The notes beneath the pieces were generated by a model, which searched no databases, had not been told where the DNA came from, and was given only the letters and a program-made list of their open reading frames with translations. Shown one piece after another: positions 32,013 through 39,527 of a stretch of 39,527 nucleotides of DNA. Source of the DNA: Ochromonas danica (Eukaryota; Sar; Chrysophyceae; Chromulinales; Chromulinaceae); assembly GCA_015146655.1 (NCBI GenBank), contig VKHL01000185.1:10799-50325 (forward strand), read 5' to 3'. The position numbers and the translations under genes were made by a program. Each line of letters opens with the position of its first letter. The stretch's first letter is position 1.

Positions 32013-33849
32013 TCACTTAGTGATGATGACGTAATCGTCTTCATCGTCAGTCTCATAGGCTGAGAGGTGGTAACTGCTCTTCTTCGTTGCAATCGACGAT
32101 GATGATACCCCTCCTGCTGCAGCTGCTTCGGCTTCGTCGAGGAAGGTCTTCATCCATAGAGGAACATTACCCTCTTCGTCATCATAACACATCACTACAT
32201 CATCATCATCCTCCGTCCCTACACCTGCCCCTCGCAGGTAGGAGGGTGGGGAGTGATGAATAGTCACCAACTGCGTCCAGCTGCCCTCATTGGCAAGATG
32301 CGCCTGGTGGTAGTGTCTGCAGAAGGTGTCGAAGGCCTCTCTTGTGGGAAAGTAGAAGGCAAGGGCGAGGGAAGGGTCTAGCTGAGAGGGCGACAGAGTG
32401 ACAAAGTGTGGCACATGAATCTGTGCACGGCCTTCTTCCTTTCTCCAAGTAGCCTCCTCTATTGTTACCAGCATCAACAAACAGAGAGTAAGGACAGAGT
32501 GCGGTACTCCAGTCATTGGCGTTAGCCTACCTTGGGGAGTGGCAACAGCTGGGTAAGTAGTGTGCGGGTCGAGGCCATAGAAGACGTCTTGCTGGTCATC
32601 ATACCCCGTGAAGTAGATCGCATGACCCACTCGACCACCCAGAATACCCACACAGAACTCGTTACGTAGTGCCTCTTGAAGACTCTTGATATGATCACGT
32701 GAGACATTATTGACACCTAGTCGAAGAGGAAGAAGGAGGAGGAGAGAACAAGTCCATGGAGCAGTCGCAGCTGGAGGAGGACGATGCAGAGGGTCGAAGA
32801 AAGCCTCCATCTCTGCCTCCTCGTCCTCTACCCCCTCTGCTTCTCCTCCTATAGTGCTAGTCAGAGCAGGGATGGCGGAGGAGGAGGGTGAGGAGGGTAA
32901 AGGGTGTCCGAATTGCGCTAGTCGTGTCTGAACATGTTGGATGTTCTTGCCTTTGCTCACTCTCGATGACTGCGTTAGACCCAGCAGGCAGTCATTCAAT
33001 GGCCAGTCAGCACACAACTTCTCCACTTCAGATATATAGACAATCTCTGAAGATGTGACATGAACAGCTAACTGCCCTTGATAGCGTTGGCGATGAAGTG
33101 CGACGAGGTCACGCAGGACATGGCAGGCAGTGGATGGACCCCACCACTCTCCTATGACACAGGACCGAAAGGTAGTCAGATCAGCGCAAGAGAAGGAAAA
33201 GATGATGAAGGAGGAGAGATACCTGGTAGCTTATCATACTTCATGCCACATTGGACCATATGGTGTAGAGAGTAAATGTGCTGTACACCTGGTCGATCCT
33301 GGAACCATCGCACAATCTATTCTCCCACCTTCCATTAGAGCTCTGAGCAAGAGAGAAATAAAAGGTAAGGTCTATTTTAATACCTGACAATAGTGCTCAT
33401 TCTGGTCCAGTTGCTCTGCTTCACTGGGTAGTCGCCAGTCTATTCCACACACACACAGACACATTCCGTGGAATCCATCATCATAGATAGTACAAGTGAG
33501 ATTAAATAGGACATAAAGTGTGTGTACTGTACTCACTTTTACCAAGGTAGTGTCTGAGTAAGGCGGTGGAGATCATCATCTGCGCTGCCCGGATCATACA
33601 CCCCCAGCCACTGTCCGAGGTGATGCTATAGGGTAAGAGCGCGGGGAAGTCCCGGCGATAGGACCACCTTAGAAAGGACTGTGCATGCTGACTCAGTCGA
33701 ACCTTGCCCTCATCGTTTAGATGATAGCCTTCACCTAGCACCCAAGCATCAGGTGGGGTAGTATAGACAGGAGCAGTAGGAACAGTTTGAGAAGGTGGTG
33801 GACCAAAATAAAAACGAGACTCTTCTATCTTAGTGGAAGGCTTGGACAT
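32013..33849 (-). CDS. ATG4: Autophagy cysteine protease ATG4
   Basis: Five exons: 33849-33537, 33439-33384, 33316-33223, 33151-32531 and 32458-32013. Phases agree throughout, giving 509 residues. The catalytic Cys lies in TSDSGWGCMIRAAQMM. Then come YSLHHMVQCGMKYDKLPGEW, GPSTACHVLRDL, FCVGILGGRVGHAIYFTGYD and the Asp-Pro-His pair in YGLDPHTTY, the usual ATG4 (peptidase C54) triad. LSPSQLDPSLALAFYFPTRE matches the conserved C-terminal part. ATG4 trims the C-terminus of ATG8 and later releases it from lipid. A ~70-residue acidic/Pro/Ser insert (PSSPSSSAIPALTSTIGGEA onward) precedes the Asp-Pro-His region. The acidic tail ends in a possible LIR-like YVII. The last intron is 72 nt with no stop, so retention would add 24 residues in frame. 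Confidence 0.93.
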
Positions 33850-34098
33850 GAAAACAAGATCTCTCTTTCTCTCTCAACAGTGCAATATCTAATACTTGTG
33901 TAAGATGAATTCTAATTTTCGCTATCAGTTGAGAGGGAGAAGGGAATGGGAGAGAAGAGAAACTCTCAAATATGGATTTTGAAGTCGAATATCGAAGTGC
34001 TGGAAACATCATGGGATTGCATGGAATTGCATGGAACGAGATCGAAAGGATGATCATCTTTTGTTCTTCTTGTGTGGGTTGGAAAGTAGTTCAAAGCA
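33850..34098. promoter_or_regulatory. Compact divergent promoter region of ATG4 and the LRR-like gene
   Basis: Only 249 bp separate the start codons of ATG4 (33849, leftward) and the leucine-rich gene (34099, rightward), so both promoters must share it. TGGGATTGCATGGAATTGCATGGAA at about 34012-34036 contains a direct GGAATTGCAT-like repeat. No known factor site identified; role inferred from position. Confidence 0.45.
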
Positions 34099-35760
34099 AT
34101 GAATTTCTGGCAGTTGCCTCAACATGCACTTCACAGTACTTATTCTGAGTGGTTGGAATGGGAGGATTTGTCAGCATTGGATATAGCCTGTGTGGGTCAG
34201 ACAGATCGACAAGTCTGGTTGTCTTCCATCGCTGACCTTCATATAGAGTGTGGGTTAATCTTCCAAGGTCGCATTCCTGCTGACAAACTGATCAACCTCT
34301 ATCAATGGTTGGGTAAGCGTAAAGTATTAGTAGATGGATTTCTTGTAAGACTGGATGTGCTACAACATCTAATAGAAGGATTAGATGTTAAATCTTACTG
34401 TCCTGGTCTTCACTCTGTTCAGATCTTTGGTGGAAGAATGTATGACAACTTGTCAAATTGTAGTTATTCTCAAGTAGAAGACAATCTCTCAGTCTTCTTT
34501 AGTCATTGTCATGGTCTAGAAGAAGTGATCGTCAAACTAGATGATCAATACGTCAATGAACTTTCCAAACATCTCAATGAGGTTATTTTGGGTGTACTTG
34601 ATGAGCGATTAAAAGAGAATTCTCTGATCAAGATAGACCTGCAGGAATCGTATCCTAGAGATACTAAGAGACCTGTTATGATAGCTAACCTGCTTAGAAA
34701 GCATGCCTTGAGCTTACAAGAACTCCATCTGAGTATAAGAGAAGGAGTGGATGTGATCATATCCACCCTCATTGAGAGTGAGATTCATCTCAAGGTATTG
34801 GAGGTTTCGTTGGGACACAATCTATCTCAACCAGTGGATTCCTGGTTGTTACCTTATCTATCATCATCAGACAGTAGTAGTAGAGGGATGGCGATGTTGT
34901 TAGAGGTCTTAGAGATTAAAAGCTGGATAGAGACACCCTTCGAAATTGATCATTGCTTAGTCTCTATAGCACAATCATGTCCGAAGTTGACACAACTACT
35001 GTTGCGGTTTGCTAAACCATGCAGTGCAGCAAACTTACGTCTCTTGTATGAACAATGTCCACATCTAGAGTATGTGTCTATTGATGGGAGTCTCACGACA
35101 AATAACAGACGCAGGACTGTCTCTATACTAGTGAATGACTGCAATAATGATGACTGGGCTGTGTGTTTATGTTATGCACTGAGAAGAAGTCAATTCAAAC
35201 AGGCAGCTTTAAGTCTGAGAGGAGACTATCACACATCAGCCAATATAAAGTCTATGTTAGAACCTTACCATCTTCGTGTAGATGCCTTTGCACCTGAGTC
35301 TTCCTTGATTGCCTTATTACAAGATCTTCCTCATTTGAACAGTTTATACGTGGCGAAAGACCATAGTTATGTATATACTGATGCTATTTTAGTAGCAATT
35401 ACACAACATGCGAAGAGTTTGTCTCAGTTAGATATGTCAGTAGTTCACAACTATCTCCATCATTTCCACTTTTCTGATGAAGCATTAAGTGAGATGATTA
35501 AGACTTGTAAGTTGTTAGAGATCTTAAGACTCCCTACCTGTGCAATGGAGAGTCTAACAACAGTATTGAAACACTCTAACCTAAGAGACATTACTATGAA
35601 TGTTGCTGAGTCAGTGTCTGTGGAGATGTTAAATGATTTGCTATTTGATGAGAATGTACAAAGGTCAGCAGTAGCTCTTGAGAGGGGAGATGTCTTCACT
35701 CGCAGTGGTTTATATTATAAGTTCAATCAAGGTACTCATAGCTGGCACACAGTTCGTTAG
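34099..35760 (+). CDS. F-box-like/leucine-rich repeat protein
   Basis: Intronless, 553 residues, ATG at 34099 and TAG at 35758. The N-terminus (FWQLPQHALHSTYSEWLEWE, DLSALDIACVGQTDRQVWL) has the layout of an F-box-like helical head of the kind seen before LRRs in heterokont proteins. The rest consists of irregular leucine-rich repeats of about 26 residues, such as LQELHLSIREG, LKVLEVSLGHN, LTQLLLRFAKPC, LNSLYVAKDH, LSQLDMSVVHNY and LEILRLPTCAME. There is no signal peptide or membrane segment, so it is likely cytosolic. By analogy with F-box/LRR proteins it may select substrates for an SCF ubiquitin ligase, but the F-box is weak. Partner and function are unknown. Confidence 0.75.
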   Translation: MNFWQLPQHALHSTYSEWLEWEDLSALDIACVGQTDRQVWLSSIADLHIECGLIFQGRIPADKLINLYQWLGKRKVLVDGFLVRLDVLQHLIEGLDVKSYCPGLHSVQIFGGRMYDNLSNCSYSQVEDNLSVFFSHCHGLEEVIVKLDDQYVNELSKHLNEVILGVLDERLKENSLIKIDLQESYPRDTKRPVMIANLLRKHALSLQELHLSIREGVDVIISTLIESEIHLKVLEVSLGHNLSQPVDSWLLPYLSSSDSSSRGMAMLLEVLEIKSWIETPFEIDHCLVSIAQSCPKLTQLLLRFAKPCSAANLRLLYEQCPHLEYVSIDGSLTTNNRRRTVSILVNDCNNDDWAVCLCYALRRSQFKQAALSLRGDYHTSANIKSMLEPYHLRVDAFAPESSLIALLQDLPHLNSLYVAKDHSYVYTDAILVAITQHAKSLSQLDMSVVHNYLHHFHFSDEALSEMIKTCKLLEILRLPTCAMESLTTVLKHSNLRDITMNVAESVSVEMLNDLLFDENVQRSAVALERGDVFTRSGLYYKFNQGTHSWHTVR

Positions 35761-36188
35761 ATAACTACCAATAGGGCTTCAAGGTTAAGGCCGCCAGTAG
35801 TGCTGTGTATGATGGATGTTGAGATATACTGTAGCTTAACCTCCTTTTCAATCATTCAAGTTGTGACAAAGGCGAGAGCAGGTAGTGAGTGGAAGATGAT
35901 GACTTCATAGAGCCTGACCTGTCTGTCTGTCTTTCCTATTGTGAACGTGTCCAAACAGTTGCGTTGAAACACGCGAGACGGTGATATGTTTATCTACAAA
36001 GCTTATTAGTCAATGATAGGTCTGTTAACTTTAAATACTTGAAACACTCTAAGTGTGTTATTCCTTGAAAACAACAGCAAGTTAATTTTAGAAGCTCATC
36101 TATGAAGACTTCTTACAATGATTGCAAAAACGTAGAGATGAGGTCGCGAGGAATCGCGACTATCTCTTAAGCGATTGAGTGCAAACAA

Positions 36189-36220
<32 letters not shown>

Positions 36221-36388
36221 GTCAGCAGTCTTACTTAGGGACTGTGTGATCTGATTATGATAAACAACAGCACAGAGAATATATTGCTCTGCATCCAATC
36301 CATCATTTATTAGAAGGAAAATGATCAGGATGAACAACAGATAAATTGATTGTAAAACAAAATACGTACAAGGCTGGAGCAATCGTGT
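35761..36388. other. Intergenic, convergent 3' ends, with a (CA)n tract
   Basis: About 630 bp between converging genes. Contains a CA dinucleotide run at about 36193-36220 and a short inverted repeat GTCGCG...CGCGAC at about 36143-36160. No gene or RNA recognised; the 71-codon minus ORF here is an artefact of the CA run. Confidence 0.7.
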
Positions 36389-39300
36389 TCACGCTTGAAA
36401 TTCATCAACAGAGTGAACACGGTTGTTATACCTTGTTATAGACAATGATGGGGAGGGGAGGAAGGAAGGCGGGCGGGTAACGTCGGGATGGACGCGGCTG
36501 TTCCAGAATGCGAAAAGATGTTGCATTCTCAGAACTAATTGTGAAGGACGATCAGGTGGGAAAGAGGAGAAATAATCTGCTAATGGGATGACAGGTATCG
36601 CGCCTGGCACGGATCTCCTAACGAATACAAAAGGAGGAATAGGCCTACTCGAGTTCGTCACGATATCAGAACCATCACCATCTTTCTTCTTCTCCTCTTC
36701 CTCTCTAGAATTCGCTTCTCGTGTTTGTATTGGGTCAGAAAGGACGACAGAAGGACATTGGTTGTTGTTAGTAGCAGCAACAGAAGCAACAAGAGGCTGT
36801 GTAATGGCTTGTGCTTCTGCGTCGTCCTCTTCGTCTGCCTTGTTGGCATAATGCGCAGGATTGTTTTTAGCTGCTTCCAAAAGAGGAAATGCTGAATACA
36901 TCGTGATATCAGAACCAACATCATCTTCCTCCTCTGTAGCATTCGCTTCTCGTGTTCGTATTAGAAGAGGATCAGAAAGGACAAATCGGTCTGTTGGAGT
37001 ATCAACAACAGAAGCAACAAGAGGTTGTCTGTCAGCAGCAGCCTTCATCAGCTCTTCCTCTTCAGCACGAATCAACGCTGAAGAGTTATCGCCATTCTTC
37101 AGGTGCCAGAAGATCAGACCGACTACGACAAGAACGATGGCGATGCCAATCACCACAGCAATACCGAAGGTAACATTCCATTGTTGCATTAGCTTCGATA
37201 GAATGTAGTCCAACAATGTCACAAACAGAGATGATAGTAGGCTGGAAAATACATACAAGATGTTCAGCGTAAAGTAAACACAAGTGCAAGAAAGGTTATA
37301 TGTCCCCTCTAATGCTCCTCCATTATTACTTATAGGCAATCGAGGAGCATTAGAGGGATCTTCTCTTCTGGATTCGAGAAGCAACTTGTGGGCCTCATTG
37401 AGGATCTTCTTTTCAAACAACAGAGAAGCTAGTAAAACATGAACAAATATGATAGAAAATGGTGTGTAAAATACCTGGTCCAGAGTGAACTGGACTAGTA
37501 TTGTTAACGAAACTTTACTTTGCCACCCCACTCCACGAGTGATGCCCTTAAATAAGATAAAGGAAAGCGCAGAGATATTCACAGCGAATAACAGCAAATG
37601 CACAAGGAACTTGCATTGCCAGGACACCGGAGCAAGTACTGCTTCGTCTCCCTTGCGAAGCAGGATTTCTAACATACCTCGCAGAAAGGCGCAAAGACCG
37701 CCGGCTTTTTCAGCAACAGCATCAATATAGCGCAAGCGAATAGGAGGAACCTGAGCCTGTTTTGAAGTTATACCCAGTTCCATTGAATCGGCTTCGATAG
37801 GCGCCTCATAGTGGACACCAGAACCAATTCCAACATAGCTCAAAATGATTTCCATCGCTCCTCCAGTAGACTGCTGCTCAGAATTCGAGGTTGATGCTTC
37901 CAGCAACGAGAACAAAAATTGAACAAAGAATTGCACGCCACAAGTGATGAGGGATAGGAGAACGGTTTGCCCAACCGGTGCTGACTTCAAGCTTGTGGAA
38001 TATTGACACGTGCCGCGAACTTGTTGGTCCCCATTAGCAGAGGTGATGATTCTGGACGAAACCATCTTACCGTTCGCATAAGTCAGAAAACTTCCCGCCA
38101 TAATAAACTCCTGGATCCAAACACAGTTGCCCTGCGTCATATCCATTGGAGATCTTTCCGCCACACAGGATGACTCATCTAGATGTGATCTACAGCTGCC
38201 GTTGTTATCCGGGTTTTGAAAGTTAAACAACATCACGAACAACGCCACGGAGATGATGTTGGTAGTATAAATTCTATACCATTTTAAGCATAACCGCGCC
38301 AAGTCTTCTTTCTCGAAGACTTTCTTCGTGTCAACTCGAAGATAGTCTAAAAGGTCTATAATGGAGCTTTGGATCTCATGTCTCTTTGCCACTTCACTGT
38401 AGATAGCAGAGAGACATGAGATTGGTTGAAACACTTTTGGAATCACCCCTTCATCTATCCATGAGGTATTATTGGGTTGATGATGACGACGACTCCATGA
38501 TGATGAATCATCATGGAATGATTTAATAACCGTATCCGTCCTCCTGATGTAAGAAAATAAAAGGAACATGGCAATAAACAGGGGAATGAGGAAGGGGACG
38601 ATAAAAATCACAATCACAGAGCTTTTGCTTTCCATCATCTGAGCTGCAGACGGAATCTCAAAAGAGATCCCATACACAACAGTTTCGGCCACAACCGCTA
38701 AGCCAAGTGATCCACTCGTCAATGATGTGGGAGAAAGAGCAGGAGTACTGCTGTTGGTTGAATTGTTCAGAAGATGAATGCCACATTTACATGTAACCAT
38801 ATCGTTTGTGTAAGACAATAACTGACAGTACATGTTGCTGTTAACAACGGGATTCAATGTGTCCATATAGACTAAATTGCACTGCGGCAGCAAAACTGGG
38901 CACTGTTGAATAACAGTTGCATCTGCTTCACCAGAACAGCCCAATCTGTACGAAACGTTGGTCCTCGAACAATTAAACAAAGTAGCTGTAGTCTTCTTGC
39001 CTTCCGTGCAATTCCCTAAAAATGTCTCAATGATATCAAAACTAAAGGGCTGTCTCAACTTAAATGACACGACAATGAATACTTCACTTGAGCCATTAGT
39101 TGCGGCTTCCATAATCACAACATCACTCAAAAACCGACCAAAGGTGGGGATGGAAGAAATTGTAACGTTTGAAAATGGCGTAAACCCACCAAAAATAACT
39201 TTCTGGCCATCCACTTCAACCGCAGTCATATTGTTGCCTGGGACAACCACAATGGAAGCAGGTGAAGGAACAACACGAGAACCGTTAGAAGAACCATGCA

Positions 39301-39527
39301 CCGAAGGATACCCACTAGGAGCAACGCTAATAGAAGAAGAGGGGGAACCAGAAGGATGCACCGAAGGGACCACACTGGGAGGAGCGCTAATAGAAGAAGA
39401 GGGGGAACCAGAAGGATGCACCGAAGGGACCACACTGGGAGGAGCGCTGGGAGAAGAAGAGGGGGAACCAGAAGGATGCACCGAAGGAACCACACTGGGA
39501 GGAGCGCTGGGAGAAGAAGAGGGGGAA
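36389..39527 (-). CDS. Large multi-pass membrane protein with PS-rich repeated ectodomain (5' end outside)
   Basis: No family recognised with confidence. The reading frame is open from the right edge to TGA at 36389 (about 1045 codons visible); no intron is needed. The visible N-terminal part is a Pro/Ser repeat (PSVHPSGSPSSS with ISAPPSV), typical of heterokont cell-surface proteins. It leads into a Cys-containing ectodomain with many NxS/T sites. Hydrophobic helices follow: VIVIFIVPFLIPLFIAMFLL, IISVALFVMLF, VGQTVLLSLITCGVQFFVQF, FLVHLLLFAVNISALSFILF, FSIIFVHVLLASLLF, CVYFTLNILYVFSSLLSSLF and IAVVIGIAIVLVVVGLIF. A cytoplasmic tail of ~200 residues is acidic with an internal duplication (QPLVASV...VLSDP...TREAN...EEE...GSDI twice). 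The layout of a big extracellular loop with CRSHLDESSC...NCVW is reminiscent of polycystin-like proteins, but I see no diagnostic motif. Surface sensor or transporter is only a guess. Confidence 0.8.
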   Translation of the reverse strand, partial: SPSSSPSAPPSVVPSVHPSGSPSSSPSAPPSVVPSVHPSGSPSSSISAPPSVVPSVHPSGSPSSSISVAPSGYPSVHGSSNGSRVVPSPASIVVVPGNNMTAVEVDGQKVIFGGFTPFSNVTISSIPTFGRFLSDVVIMEAATNGSSEVFIVVSFKLRQPFSFDIIETFLGNCTEGKKTTATLFNCSRTNVSYRLGCSGEADATVIQQCPVLLPQCNLVYMDTLNPVVNSNMYCQLLSYTNDMVTCKCGIHLLNNSTNSSTPALSPTSLTSGSLGLAVVAETVVYGISFEIPSAAQMMESKSSVIVIFIVPFLIPLFIAMFLLFSYIRRTDTVIKSFHDDSSSWSRRHHQPNNTSWIDEGVIPKVFQPISCLSAIYSEVAKRHEIQSSIIDLLDYLRVDTKKVFEKEDLARLCLKWYRIYTTNIISVALFVMLFNFQNPDNNGSCRSHLDESSCVAERSPMDMTQGNCVWIQEFIMAGSFLTYANGKMVSSRIITSANGDQQVRGTCQYSTSLKSAPVGQTVLLSLITCGVQFFVQFLFSLLEASTSNSEQQSTGGAMEIILSYVGIGSGVHYEAPIEADSMELGITSKQAQVPPIRLRYIDAVAEKAGGLCAFLRGMLEILLRKGDEAVLAPVSWQCKFLVHLLLFAVNISALSFILFKGITRGVGWQSKVSLTILVQFTLDQVFYTPFSIIFVHVLLASLLFEKKILNEAHKLLLESRREDPSNAPRLPISNNGGALEGTYNLSCTCVYFTLNILYVFSSLLSSLFVTLLDYILSKLMQQWNVTFGIAVVIGIAIVLVVVGLIFWHLKNGDNSSALIRAEEEELMKAAADRQPLVASVVDTPTDRFVLSDPLLIRTREANATEEEDDVGSDITMYSAFPLLEAAKNNPAHYANKADEEDDAEAQAITQPLVASVAATNNNQCPSVVLSDPIQTREANSREEEEKKKDGDGSDIVTNSSRPIPPFVFVRRSVPGAIPVIPLADYFSSFPPDRPSQLVLRMQHLFAFWNSRVHPDVTRPPSFLPSPSLSITRYNNRVHSVDEFQA
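39312..39527 (-). repeat. 60-bp coding minisatellite (PS-rich, 20-residue unit)
   Basis: At least three and a half units with a period of exactly 60 bp, almost identical at DNA level (GAAGGATGCACCGAAGGGAC marks each unit on the plus strand). Units begin near 39353, 39413 and 39473 and continue off the edge. The units translate as 20-residue PSVHPSGSPSSS-type repeats that vary between ISAPPSV and PSAPPSV. Confidence 0.95.

Noticed and set aside
39226-39495. 89-codon minus ORF in another frame of the PS repeat (LLVPPLLL type)
   Set aside because: A 60-bp repeat with no stop in an alternative frame gives a long ORF automatically. The PS-rich frame continues into a 1000-codon protein.

Overview
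This window is nuclear DNA from a eukaryote. It has spliced genes with short GT-AG introns (about 60-300 bp), long microsatellites, transposon remains and families such as Arp1, a GRIP golgin, ATG4 and an FANCM helicase. Runs of PSxxPSxxPS-type extracellular repeats at the right edge, and a single-pass NxS/T-rich surface protein, suggest a stramenopile (heterokont) protist or alga. That placement is an inference from protein style, not from a marker gene. There are 140 undetermined bases at 26988-27127. No rRNA, tRNA, operon or CRISPR array was seen.

Layout, left to right. (1) 1-785 (+): the last two exons of Arp1/centractin behind a (GT)n tract. (2) 1570-7465 (-): a three-exon, ~1905-residue coiled-coil golgin with a C-terminal GRIP domain. 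(3) 8462-14144 (-): a 13-exon gene whose first exon encodes an MLKL/HeLo-like helical bundle plus coiled coil, followed by eleven one-exon ankyrin repeats in near-copy exon-intron units. (4) 14552-21106 (+): an FANCM/Mph1-type helicase with very long low-complexity tracts and a C-terminal PHD/extended-PHD module; it is divergent from gene 3 across ~400 bp. (5) 21471-22130 (-): a membrane-anchored CS/NudC-like protein. (6) 23153-28040: a gene-poor, repeat-rich stretch with a probably 5'-truncated surface protein, a DUF6589-like transposon-type ORF, two back-to-back hairpins, repeated TTTTCGTG...CACGAAAA elements and a broken hAT transposase. (7) 28547-30676 (+): a seven-exon topoisomerase VI B-like (TOP6B/MTOPVIB) gene. 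(8) 30953-31447 (-): a small PHO88/SND3-like membrane protein. (9) 32013-33849 (-): five-exon ATG4. (10) 34099-35760 (+): an intronless leucine-rich F-box/LRR-like protein. (11) 36389-39527 (-): the 3' part of a large multi-pass membrane protein with a PS-rich repeated ectodomain.

Most genes are unrelated housekeeping functions (Golgi tethering, dynein/dynactin, autophagy, DNA repair, meiosis or topology, ER targeting). The best candidate for something undescribed is gene 3. A membrane-active, cell-death-type helical bundle is joined to an array of phase-0 ankyrin exons whose introns are nearly identical, and the substitutions between units fall mostly in the half of each repeat that normally makes the binding surface. 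This resembles the exon-shuffled receptor genes described in brown algae, but uses ankyrin units and an MLKL-like effector head. Second is the fusion of an FANCM helicase to an extended PHD module, in an exon overrun by a composite AGG/GTAGT repeat found in both orientations and several reading frames.
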